This document shows, piece by piece, positions 6,952-14,263 of a DNA stretch of 64,000 nucleotides (its first letter is position 1; each line of letters begins with the position of its first letter). Both the position numbers and the translations under genes were made by a program. The notes under the pieces are model-generated. The model was not told the origin of the DNA and ran no database searches. It worked only from the letters and a program-made list of their open reading frames with translations. The DNA comes from Pseudomonadota bacterium (GTDB taxonomy: Bacteria > Pseudomonadota > Alphaproteobacteria > Sphingomonadales > Govanellaceae), in assembly GCA_003577275.1 (NCBI GenBank), contig QEVO01000009.1:1-64000 (forward strand). Direction: 5' to 3'.

Positions 6952-9195
6952 ATGTCCAACCATTCTCTTGCGATCGAAAACCGTGCAATAGCCGCTGTCG
7001 CCGGCGCTTCTTTGGCGTTGACCGCCAGCGTCGCCTTGTTTCACGCCTACCCCGCCGTGGCGGCCGAGGAAGCTCGGCTGGGGATCGAGGAAATCATCGT
7101 CACCGCGCGCAAACGGGAAGAAAGTCTGCAAACCGTTCCCCTGGCGGTGACCGCGATCAGAGCGGAAGATCTGGAAGTCAGATCCGCCCGCAACATCGCC
7201 GATGTGCTGCGCCTGGCGCCCAACGTCACTTTCGCGGCGGGCGGCGCCGCCGGCGGCTCAGCGGCGCAGGTTTATATTCGCGGCGTCGGTCAGGGCGATT
7301 TCGCCATCACCAGCGACCCCGGCGTCGGCATATACGTGGACGGCGTCTATCTCGGCCGCTCCACCGGCAGCCTCCTTGATGTGCTCGATCTGGAGCGGGT
7401 CGAAGTTTTGCGCGGTCCGCAGGGCACGCTCTTTGGCCGCAACACCGTGGGCGGCGCGGTAAGCTTCACCTCGCAAAAACCGACTGGCGAACTTGGCGGC
7501 TATGTGCAGGCGACCGTGGGGCGTTACAACCGCATCGATGGCCGCGCGTCCCTTGATTTTCCCATCGTCACCGACCGCCTGGCGGCGAAGGTCTCCGTGG
7601 CATCGCTCAATCGCGACGGTTATCAGCGCCGCTCCATCGACGACCTGGACCTGGGCGATCAGGACGCCCTGGTCGGGCGCGCGGTGTTCCTGCTGAACGC
7701 CTCGGAAAATATTGATTTTACCTTGACCGTGGACGGCACAAGACGGCGCGAGGAATCGGTGCCGCAAAGCCTGGTAGGCATCGCCAATACGGCCCTTCTC
7801 GGTCTATATAACGCCACCGTCGGCGCCTCTCTGGGCACGCCACTGACCGCCGCCTACATCACCAATGACCGTTATCTGACCCACGCCACCGGCCCCAGCG
7901 TCAGCAATGTGGACAATTGGGGCGTCTCCGGCGTCATCGACGTTGATCTCTCGCCGGTCAGAATTAAGTCGATCACCAGTTATCGCGATCTGGAGCTGCT
8001 GTTTGCCCGCGAAACCGATGGCTCGCCGCTGCCCTATCTGGAAGTCATCAATGATGACGAGCAGACGCAGTTCAGCCAGGAACTGCAACTGACCACGCCG
8101 CTCTTTAACGACCGCGCCGATCTGCTCGTGGGCCTCTATTACTTCCGCGAACGGGCATCCGATAACAGCATCGCCTGGATCGCCTCGGGCCTGTCCGACT
8201 TCATTCCCATGGACCTGTCCCGGCTTGACAGCAACAACGTCAAAACCAACAGTTACGCGGCCTTCAGCGAGCTGAACGTCAATGTCATCGACAAACTGCG
8301 CTTCACCATCGGCGCTCGCTACACGCACGAGAAAAAAAGCTATGACGTCGTCGCGGTACGGGCAAATTTGGGCACAACATTCGTCGGTCCGCTCAGTCTT
8401 TCTGATGACTGGTCATCCTTTACCCCCAAAGTCAGCCTGGATTTCCAGGCGACGGATTCGGTCATGCTGTACGCCTCCTTCTCCAAGGGCTTCCGCAGCG
8501 GCGGCTTTAACAGCCGCGCCAATTCCAATGTCGATGTCACCAGCTATGATCCGGAAAAGCTCGACAACTTCGAGGTCGGCTTGAAATCCGACCTCCTCGA
8601 CCGCCGCCTGCGTTTCAACGCCACCGCCTTTTACAGCAACTATAAGGATATGCAGGTCAACGTCATCCGTCCGGTGGGCCTCAGCTTCATCAATACCATC
8701 GATAACGCCGCCAAATCCCGCATCAAGGGCGTGGAGCTGGAAGTGGTGGCGGAACCGGCGGAAGGACTGGTGTTCAACGGCGCGGTGGGCTACGCCGATG
8801 CGGAATACCGCAAACTTGATCCGGGCGTGACCTTTACCATCGACAGTAAGTTGATCGAGACGCCGAAATGGACCGCCAACGTCGGCATGCAATATGGCTT
8901 TGCGGTGGGGAATCTTGGCCAGCTCACGTTGCGCGGCGACTACTTCTACCGCAGTCGGGTCTATCACGACGTGTTTAACTCGGAACTTATTGCGCAGCCG
9001 GGCTATAGCCTGGTCAATGCCCGCGCCACCTTGTTGACAGCCAATGACGCGGTGGAGATTGCGGTGTTTGGCACCAATCTGACCAACAAGACCTATAATC
9101 TCTTCGGCGTCAACGCGCTGACGAGCCTTGGCATCGCCTCGGTTCAATATGCCCGGCCACGGGAATGGGGGGTGGAGGCGAAATATCGCTTCTGA
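6952..9195 (+). CDS. TonB-dependent outer-membrane receptor
   Basis: 747 aa. The signal peptide ends near AVAAEE and is followed by a TonB box (EEIIVTARKREES). The plug domain includes ADVLRLAPNV, VYIRGVGQGD and VEVLRGPQGTLFGRN, and the barrel has a C-terminal aromatic end (EWGVEAKYRF). It has the size and layout of sphingomonad/caulobacter-type receptors for organic substrates rather than of siderophore receptors with a FecR partner. GGGAG lies 8 nt before the ATG. It is monocistronic, followed by a terminator. Its position opposite the TetR-hotdog operon suggests it imports the hydrophobic acid or ester degraded by that operon; the ligand is unknown. Confidence 0.93.
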   Translation: MSNHSLAIENRAIAAVAGASLALTASVALFHAYPAVAAEEARLGIEEIIVTARKREESLQTVPLAVTAIRAEDLEVRSARNIADVLRLAPNVTFAAGGAAGGSAAQVYIRGVGQGDFAITSDPGVGIYVDGVYLGRSTGSLLDVLDLERVEVLRGPQGTLFGRNTVGGAVSFTSQKPTGELGGYVQATVGRYNRIDGRASLDFPIVTDRLAAKVSVASLNRDGYQRRSIDDLDLGDQDALVGRAVFLLNASENIDFTLTVDGTRRREESVPQSLVGIANTALLGLYNATVGASLGTPLTAAYITNDRYLTHATGPSVSNVDNWGVSGVIDVDLSPVRIKSITSYRDLELLFARETDGSPLPYLEVINDDEQTQFSQELQLTTPLFNDRADLLVGLYYFRERASDNSIAWIASGLSDFIPMDLSRLDSNNVKTNSYAAFSELNVNVIDKLRFTIGARYTHEKKSYDVVAVRANLGTTFVGPLSLSDDWSSFTPKVSLDFQATDSVMLYASFSKGFRSGGFNSRANSNVDVTSYDPEKLDNFEVGLKSDLLDRRLRFNATAFYSNYKDMQVNVIRPVGLSFINTIDNAAKSRIKGVELEVVAEPAEGLVFNGAVGYADAEYRKLDPGVTFTIDSKLIETPKWTANVGMQYGFAVGNLGQLTLRGDYFYRSRVYHDVFNSELIAQPGYSLVNARATLLTANDAVEIAVFGTNLTNKTYNLFGVNALTSLGIASVQYARPREWGVEAKYRF

Positions 9196-9224
9196 TCATA
9201 AGCCAGAGTAGGAAAAGCCTACCA

Positions 9225-9254
9225 GGCGGCTGCTTTGTCAGCCGCCTTTTCTTT
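9225..9254 (+). terminator. Rho-independent terminator of the receptor gene
   Basis: A perfect 8-bp stem GGCGGCTG / CAGCCGCC with a 6-nt loop is followed by TTTTCTTT, 30 nt after the receptor stop codon. Confidence 0.9.
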
Positions 9255-9583
9255 CGACAGAATCAATGAGCATTCGCTTATGCCATGAATTCTATGCGAT
9301 TGGGTGAACAGAGAATAAGCGCCAGCCTTCCATCACGGCATGGCCCATCACGTCACCACATAGCGACGCCGTTGCCGCGTATCGAGAGCTGTTTGACGAC
9401 AGACAGGCTGCATGCTGCCCGCTGAAGCGACCCACATCCCAAAGCCACGCGACAGTTCGCGGCCTTGCGGCAGGTGCTGAAAACCACGTAACTCATTGAT
9501 AATTAAGGAAAAAATAGGTGGCGGCGCTGGCAGTCAGGCGCGAACTGGTCTCTGGTATGGTCAGGTGTACCCATTGCCTGTTA
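9255..9583. other. Gene-free stretch
   Basis: No supportable gene. A short frame near 9377-9440 (AYRELFDD...) faintly recalls the C-terminus of a REP-associated transposase but is broken and too weak to annotate. Confidence 0.4.
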
Positions 9584-9760
9584 TTCCCTGTTCTTGGCAA
9601 AGAACAGCGTATTTCTTAGTTTTAGGCGGTGCGAAGGCACAAATTTCACGGCTTTTCCTAAATAACGCCAGTAGCTTAAGGAGAAAATTCCCAATCCCCA
9701 GAATAGGGAATATTTTTCTCAGGAACAGGGTATTTATTCCTAAGTATCAGGGAAATGGGC
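9584..9760. repeat. Cluster of ACAGGGAAT-like motifs
   Basis: An 8-bp inverted repeat CTGTTCTT-GGCA-AAGAACAG lies at 9588-9607. Three AGGG-centred motifs follow at 9705, 9727 and 9749 (ATAGGGAATA, ACAGGGTAT, TCAGGGAAA), exactly 22 bp apart. I recognise this style of TTCCCTGTT/AACAGGGAA-rich spacer from alphaproteobacterial intergenic DNA. A nominal open frame runs through it but looks non-coding. Confidence 0.5.
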
Positions 9761-9887
9761 TTTGTGTAACAGATCGGGATCTTTCTCGACGATTTGGCTG
9801 GATTGAGGCAGCCTCACTTCATTCAATATCTTGTAATTTAAGCATATTTCCCTTTATCACTCAGCCTTGGCGCCTCAAATATCAAGT

Positions 9888-10050
9888 GGGATGGCGCCGC
9901 CTTTATTTGAGATGAAGGTGGGATATCGGTGCGGATAGCGGGATAAAACCATCTTATACTGGGATGAAACTGGGCTGATCCGGGATGAAATTGGGATAAT
10001 AACACCCGATAGTGGGATAACGGGGCTGCATTGTGGGACAAAGGTGGGAT
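9888..10050 (+). repeat. Helically phased GTGGGATAA repeat array
   Basis: Nine copies of GGGAT (one GGGAC), mostly in the context TGGGATAA or CGGGATGAA, start at 9888, 9920, 9940, 9961, 9982, 9993, 10013, 10034 and 10046. The spacings are 32, 20, 21, 21, 11, 20, 21 and 12 bp, close to multiples of one DNA helical turn. No gene covers the array convincingly. It lies about 85 bp beyond the terminator of the first small RNA gene. Confidence 0.6.
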
Positions 10051-10134
10051 AACCGCACGGGGTTCCGGAATAAGCTAAAGCCAGTCTGAGCGATCCAGCC
10101 CAGGAGCACCAAACTTGATTACTCGGCCCCGCAC

Positions 10135-10213
10135 AAAGAAAAAGCCCCGCGAGGGGGCTCCCTTGCCGGACCTTGGACCTCGCCATGCCGAGCTCAGTCC
10201 GGAAGTAGCATGG
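10135..10213 (-). ncRNA. Small RNA 1, pseudoknotted, own promoter and terminator
   Basis: Minus-strand transcript of about 79 nt. Starting near 10213 it can form stem 1 (CCATGC at 10213-10208 with GCATGG at 10188-10183). The loop sequence CCGGACT (10202-10196) pairs downstream with GGTCCGG (10172-10166), giving an H-type pseudoknot. An AGCCCC-gcgag-GGGGCT hairpin (10159-10143) and TTTTTCTTT then form a terminator. The paralogue at 13106-13195 keeps both helices with compensatory changes, and shares the loop words UACU and UCCAA. No ORF or downstream gene is attached, so it is a free-standing RNA rather than a leader. I do not recognise its family. Confidence 0.72.
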
Positions 10214-10220
10214 TGATGGG

Positions 10221-10248
10221 AAATTAGCTCTTATTGCGAGGAAGTCAA
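10221..10248 (-). promoter_or_regulatory. Promoter of small RNA 1
   Basis: TTGACT (-35, 10248-10243), 16-bp spacer, TAATTT (-10, 10226-10221). The spacer is 15/16 identical to that of the second small RNA promoter. Confidence 0.75.
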
Positions 10249-10274
10249 GTAAATTACCCTGGGATGGTTTCTGC

Positions 10275-10529
10275 ATGGTCAGCCTGCCGGAACGGTTTGA
10301 CCAATTCATGACGCTGGCTTTTTCCGCCCGGATTTTACCCTTTGATGAAAAAGCGGCCAAACTCTATGGCAAGATTATGAGCGAGAGGTGGAAAATGAGC
10401 CGTCCCATGAGCAGCCCTGACGGTCAGATCGCCGCCATTGCCAGGGCCCATGGATTTGCTGTCGCCACCCGCAACGTCAAAGACTTTGCCGACTGCCAGA
10501 TAGAGTTTATCAACCTATTCAAAAGATAA
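10275..10529 (+). pseudogene. PIN-domain (FitB/VapC-type) toxin, 5'-truncated
   Basis: 84 codons matching the C-terminal part of FitB-like VapC toxins: ARILPFDEKAAKLYGKI, then a conserved Asp in SSPDGQIAAIARAHG, then ATRNVKDF. Full-length members have about 140 residues and begin with a catalytic Asp in an MxxLDTN-type strand. That first half is missing, the homology begins abruptly at 10278, and no antitoxin gene precedes it. The deletion end point lies only 30 bp from the promoter of small RNA 1. Most likely an inactive remnant of a toxin-antitoxin locus. Confidence 0.75.
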
Positions 10530-10544
10530 TCGTCGACGTATTTA

Positions 10545-10685
10545 TACGCTGAATAGAGAGCGAGGGCCACGGCCAGGATTTGGCGCAATAAAAATTTCAG
10601 TCACTTGATGAGGATGCGAAAGTTGTAGCCGGGGCGATGAGGACGGGGTTGATGGCGTTATCGGCCCAGTGAGGTAGATTGCGAG
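10545..10685 (-). pseudogene. Remnant of a transposase C-terminus
   Basis: Read on the minus strand the segment encodes GYNFRILIK, a TGA in place of a Trp codon, then LKFLLRQILAV, the C-terminal pattern of IS5-like transposases. The preceding part (DNAINPVLIA) is in another frame, consistent with a one-base loss. No terminal repeats were found. It is a decayed insertion-sequence end beside the toxin remnant. Confidence 0.5.
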
Positions 10686-10878
10686 TGCGGAATAAACGGA
10701 TTTCATATCGGGATCTCTGCTCCCGATTGCCTACAGTTTGGCATGGCGCGTAATGTTAGTAACGACCACTTGACTTTCATTGGCCTAAAGTCAAATATCC
10801 GTTCCTAACGAAATCGAACAGGAACGTAGATGTGCCTTGGGCCGGAACGTTCCGCCGCCAGGACAGGACCACCAGACC

Positions 10879-12048
10879 ATGCAGCGCCAGACCGGTCGCT
10901 ATGAGCGCATTGCCGTCGGCGGCGAGGACGTCGCCGCCTTCGTACCCTTGCCCCTGCCGCCACGCGCGCCGGAGCTTTCGCTCGACGGCCGCCTTGCCGA
11001 GCGCCTGCATGCCGCCGAGGGAGCGCTCATGCGGCTCGATCTCGCCGGAGAGATGGTTCCCTCGTTTGACTGGTTTCTCTATGCCTTCGTCCGTAAGGAG
11101 GCGGTGATCTCGTCCCAGATCGAGGGCACGCAGGCGACGCTTGTCGATCTTCTCAATTTCGAGGCCGAGGAAGGCTCGGCCGCAAATGCTGATATCGAGG
11201 AAGTCTGCAACTATCTCAACGCCCTTGCCTATGCGCGGGAGGAGTTGACGCGCGCGAACGGTTTGCCGCTTTCCATGCGGCTCTTGAATGAGACGCATCG
11301 GCGGCTGATGACGGGCGCGCGCGGTGCGAACAAGCAGCCCGGCGAGATCCGCCGCAGCCAGAACTGGATCGGCGGCAGCCGGCCGGGCAACGCGATGCAT
11401 GTGCCGCCGCCCCATCCGTTGCTGCCGGAGCTTCTCGGCGACCTTGAGAGATATATGCATAAGGAAGACGGCTTGCCGCCGCTCGTTCGCGCCGGCCTCG
11501 TCCATGCCCAGTTCGAAACCATCCACCCCTATCTCGACGGCAATGGCCGCATCGGGCGGCTTCTGATCGCGCTCCTCCTGGAGCATTGGGGGCTCATGAA
11601 ATCGCCGCTGCTCTATCTCAGCCTCTTCTTCAAGCGCCACCGCGAGGAATACTACCGGCGCCTGAACGCCATCCGCCTCGATGGCGACTTCGAGGGCTGG
11701 ACGAACTTCTTTCTCGATGGCGTCGCCGCGATCGCCGACGAGGCGACGGCAACCGCGCGTGATCTCTTCTCCATTGTCGCCGCCGACCGGGCGAGGATCC
11801 TCGCCGACGACGCGGCATCCATCACCATATTGCGGCTGTTCGAAGAATTACCTCGCCACCCCGTCGTCACCATCGCTTCCGCCATGCGCCTCATTGGCGC
11901 CACCAAGCCAACGGCGATCCGCGCCGTCGCGGCGCTGGAAAGGGCCGGCGTTCTCAGGGAGACGACCGGCCGTAAACGCGACCGTCATTTCGCCTATCAG
12001 ACTTATGTCGACCGGCTGCGCATCGGCGCCGACCTGGTCAGGGAGTAA
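10879..12048 (+). CDS. Fic-family protein (class II) with C-terminal winged helix
   Basis: About 389 aa. The Fic active-site motif HPYLDGNGRIGR is at residues 216-227. The N-terminal inhibitory helix motif S-x-x-x-E-G (SSQIEG, 78-83) marks a class II, self-inhibited Fic enzyme. The C-terminal part (AMRLIGATKPTAIRAVAALERAGVL) is a winged helix-turn-helix. Fic proteins transfer AMP or related groups from nucleotides to protein hydroxyls. The ATG at 10879 is chosen because family members begin with a GRYERxxVGGE segment and AGGAC lies upstream. The pRiA4b-type gene follows after 3 nt, so the two are probably co-translated. Confidence 0.9.
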   Translation: MQRQTGRYERIAVGGEDVAAFVPLPLPPRAPELSLDGRLAERLHAAEGALMRLDLAGEMVPSFDWFLYAFVRKEAVISSQIEGTQATLVDLLNFEAEEGSAANADIEEVCNYLNALAYAREELTRANGLPLSMRLLNETHRRLMTGARGANKQPGEIRRSQNWIGGSRPGNAMHVPPPHPLLPELLGDLERYMHKEDGLPPLVRAGLVHAQFETIHPYLDGNGRIGRLLIALLLEHWGLMKSPLLYLSLFFKRHREEYYRRLNAIRLDGDFEGWTNFFLDGVAAIADEATATARDLFSIVAADRARILADDAASITILRLFEELPRHPVVTIASAMRLIGATKPTAIRAVAALERAGVLRETTGRKRDRHFAYQTYVDRLRIGADLVRE

Positions 12049-12051
12049 GCC

Positions 12052-12708
12052 ATGCTCCACAAACCCAAGCAAAAATCTGCCGAAGACTTCGAGAGTTTCA
12101 ACGAAATCGCGACCATCCGCGTCGAACTCGAAGACACCGATCCGCTGATCTGGCGTGAGATGGAAGCGCCGACCTCGATGACGCTGAAGGCGCTGCACGA
12201 GACCATTCAGCAGCTCATGGGCTGGTTCGACTACCATCTCTGGGAGTTTTCCGACAAGACCTACCGCTACATCCCGTCCATGGTGGAGGACTGGGGCGAC
12301 AAGCCCAGCCGCAACGCCGGTTCGGTGCGCCTGCGCGACATCTGCAAACCGAAAAGGACCATCCTCACCTATGTCTACGATTTCGGCGACGACTGGCGCA
12401 TGCGCGTTGTCATCTCCGATATCCGCCAGGGCGATCCGGGCATGGACTATCCACATTATTTGGGCGGCGAACGAGCGGCCCCGCCCGAGGATTGCGGCGG
12501 CATTCCCGGTTTTTATGACCTGCTCGACGCTTATGAAAACCCGGATCACCCGAACCATGCACAGGCCCGCGAGTATCTGGAAGACTACGACCCGCACACC
12601 ATTGACGAATTGCCGATCAGATATGCGCTCGGTCGCATCGCTAACCGCCGTAACGCCGCCCGCAAGCGGCACCCGCGCCCGCGACCTCGCTCTGCGCCAA
12701 GCGTATGA
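12052..12708 (+). CDS. Plasmid pRiA4b ORF-3-like protein
   Basis: 218 aa. It shows the family pattern: IRVELEDTDPLIWREMEAP, IQQLMGWFDYHLWEF, LTYVYDFGDDWRMRV and PPEDCGGIPGFYDLLD. The fold (IS1096 TnpR-like) has no established biochemical function but is common on plasmids, integrative elements and beside toxin-like genes. It begins 3 nt after the Fic stop codon. The last 25 residues are an Arg/Pro-rich tail that does not fit the family and may reflect a late frameshift. A function as Fic partner or target is possible but unproven. Confidence 0.88.
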   Translation: MLHKPKQKSAEDFESFNEIATIRVELEDTDPLIWREMEAPTSMTLKALHETIQQLMGWFDYHLWEFSDKTYRYIPSMVEDWGDKPSRNAGSVRLRDICKPKRTILTYVYDFGDDWRMRVVISDIRQGDPGMDYPHYLGGERAAPPEDCGGIPGFYDLLDAYENPDHPNHAQAREYLEDYDPHTIDELPIRYALGRIANRRNAARKRHPRPRPRSAPSV

Positions 12709-13105
12709 GGCCGGAACCGGCAGCAGCGTCACCAACCATCAGGTCAACGCCTTCCTGTTCGAGCCCGGAAGCGACCGCTATCTCGGCCGGCTGTGCAGCT
12801 TCAGCCAATGCCCCAAGCACAAACCCGAATGCCTCATGATCGCCCAACGAGACTGATGTATTCCTGGCCATGGGCGTCTCCAAACAGCTAGCGGATAATA
12901 TACCAAAAATTGGTACAGAGCGCCAGCGACTGTTTTGGCGCCTTTAGGATAAAGGGGGCTGCGTGGTGGGGACTCCCAGATCCCCCACATGGCGCTCCGC
13001 CGATCCGTCAAGAACCAGCGTGCTACGGCCGGGAGATTCACCGTGTCACACGCAGCCGCACGTAGCTATCCATAGTATGCCGCCATCATCAAGAATATTC
13101 GACCC
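12709..13105. other. Gene-free spacer
   Basis: No supportable gene between the pRiA4b-like gene and the second small RNA, apart from the inverted repeats listed separately. Confidence 0.5.
12901..12941 (+). terminator. Two inverted repeats downstream of the Fic/pRiA4b pair
   Basis: TACCAA-AAA-TTGGTA at 12901-12915, then GCGCCA-N9-TTGGCGC at 12920-12941 followed by CTTTA. The second could act as a weak terminator for the Fic/pRiA4b transcript; the T-run is poor. Confidence 0.35.
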
Positions 13106-13195
13106 AACAAAAAAGCCCTCTCGATCGAGAGGGCTTTTCCCCAACCGGGCTTTGGAGGGCGCCGTGCCGCCATATAGCCCGGCCAGTAGCACGGT
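13106..13195 (-). ncRNA. Small RNA 2, paralogue of small RNA 1
   Basis: Minus-strand transcript of about 90 nt. Stem 1 is CCGTGC (13194-13189) with GCACGG (13167-13162). Its loop sequence CCGGGCT (13182-13176) pairs with AGCCCGG (13151-13145), the same pseudoknot as small RNA 1. Compared with that copy, an A-U pair has become G-C in stem 1. In stem 2 an A-U pair has become G-C, and a U-G pair U-A. The terminator is a perfect 12-bp stem (13138-13127 with 13122-13111) followed by T6. The 5' end and promoter are the most conserved parts, while the terminator sequence has diverged completely. Confidence 0.72.
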
Positions 13196-13201
13196 GGCGG
13201 G

Positions 13202-13229
13202 ACATTAGCTCTCATTGCGAGGAAGTCAA
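13202..13229 (-). promoter_or_regulatory. Promoter of small RNA 2
   Basis: TTGACT (-35, 13229-13224), 16-bp spacer TCCTCGCAATGAGAGC, TAATGT (-10, 13207-13202). Same spacing and nearly the same spacer as the small RNA 1 promoter. Confidence 0.75.
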
Positions 13230-13349
13230 CTTAAATAGCGCCCTTTATATAAGAATTCTCCGCTTCTAATCCTGGGGGCTAAAACTACTCCCGCAAATCC
13301 ACCAGCCGACGGTCGGCAGAACCGGCCAACCCTACCCCCCCCGATCCGT

Positions 13350-13376
13350 TTGACCCGGACATCTGTCCGGATAGAT
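13350..13376 (+). promoter_or_regulatory. Promoter with embedded palindrome
   Basis: TTGACC (13350-13355), 16-bp spacer, TAGATG (13371-13376). The perfect inverted repeat CCGGACA-TC-TGTCCGG (13355-13370) fills the spacer, as a repressor site would. It lies about 65 bp before the ParB-methyltransferase start codon. Confidence 0.5.
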
Positions 13377-13441
13377 GTCATTGGCGATGTTCGGGAGAAT
13401 GCGAGGCATGAGCCTTTCTTCAGCGCCTAAGGAGCTTGCTC

Positions 13442-14167
13442 ATGTCCTCTACCCCTGTTATCGACCGCCCCATCTCGGACTTACGCCTCTATCCCGGCAA
13501 CGCCCGCACCCATTCCAAGAAACAGATCCGGCAGATCGCCGACAGCATCGAGCGGTTCGGGTTTACCAATCCAGTGCTGGTCAGTGACGCCGGCGAGATC
13601 ATCGCCGGCCATGGCCGGGTGGCCGCCGCCAAGTTGTTGGGCATGATATCTGTACCTACCTTGGCCTTATCCCATCTTTCAGAAGCCGAACGCCGGGCCT
13701 ATGTGCTGGCCGACAACAAGCTGGCGCTCAATGCCGGCTGGGATCAGGAGATGTTGGCCATCGAGCTGCAAGGGCTGATGGAGCTGGACTTTGATGTATC
13801 TGTCACTGGCTTCTCCCTGGCCGAGATCGACCTGGCGTTGGAAGGGGCTGCGGACAGCCGGGTGGACTGGTCTGAAGGCCCCGAAGATGTCATCCCAGCT
13901 CTGTCTGACGTACCTGTTACGCGGCGGGGCGACATTATCCTGGACGCCTTTGGCGGTTCCGGCGCCACGCTGATTGCCGCCCATAAGACCGGCCGCACCG
14001 CTCGACTGATGGAATACGATCCCCGCTACTGCGACACCATCATCCGTCGCTTTGAGGCTTACACCGGCAAGGCGGCCACCCTGGCGGCCACTGGCGAGGC
14101 GTTCGAGGATTTAGCGGAGGAGCGGCGCGCGATTCCTGAACCAGTCAACCAGGTGCGCGCAAAATAA
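13442..14167 (+). pseudogene. ParB-like nuclease / DNA methyltransferase with internal deletion
   Basis: About 241 aa, starting at the ATG at 13442 with AAGGAG 7 nt upstream. Residues 5-110 form a ParB/Spo0J-like domain (ISDLRLYPGNARTHSKKQI, IIAGHGRVAAAKLLG, RAYVLADNKLA). The chain reaches VPVTRRGD and continues at once as IILDAFGGSGATLIAAHKTG, the SAM-binding motif near the C-terminus of N4/N6-adenine methyltransferases. Full-length relatives have about 420 residues, with the DPPY catalytic motif between these points. The missing block is bounded by RRGD-type sequence on both sides, so a repeat-mediated in-frame deletion is likely. The product cannot methylate DNA; the ParB domain is intact. 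Confidence 0.82.
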
Positions 14168-14263
14168 GGAGGACATGGACCCTATCCGAGAACTTGGCTG
14201 CCTTGGCGCAAGCCATGGGCAATCCTCATTCCTATTTTCCGCTTCCCGTTTGGAAATCAACTG

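Noticed and set aside
8413-9147. Long minus-strand frame under the first TonB receptor
   Set aside because: Antisense shadow of a GC-rich gene; His/Val/Gly-biased composition and no family match.
9496-9915. 139-codon frame in the spacer after the first receptor
   Set aside because: Runs through the AGGG motif cluster and hairpin; repeat-driven, no ribosome site, no domain.
9888-10050. CRISPR-like array
   Set aside because: Repeat unit is only 5-9 bp with 11-32 bp spacing and there are no cas genes.
10135-10213. Riboswitch (SAM-II, ZTP) or SRP RNA
   Set aside because: Pseudoknot geometry is similar but the conserved cores are absent and no gene lies downstream of the terminator.
10275-10529. 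Functional toxin-antitoxin system
   Set aside because: The catalytic N-terminal half of the PIN domain and any antitoxin gene are missing.
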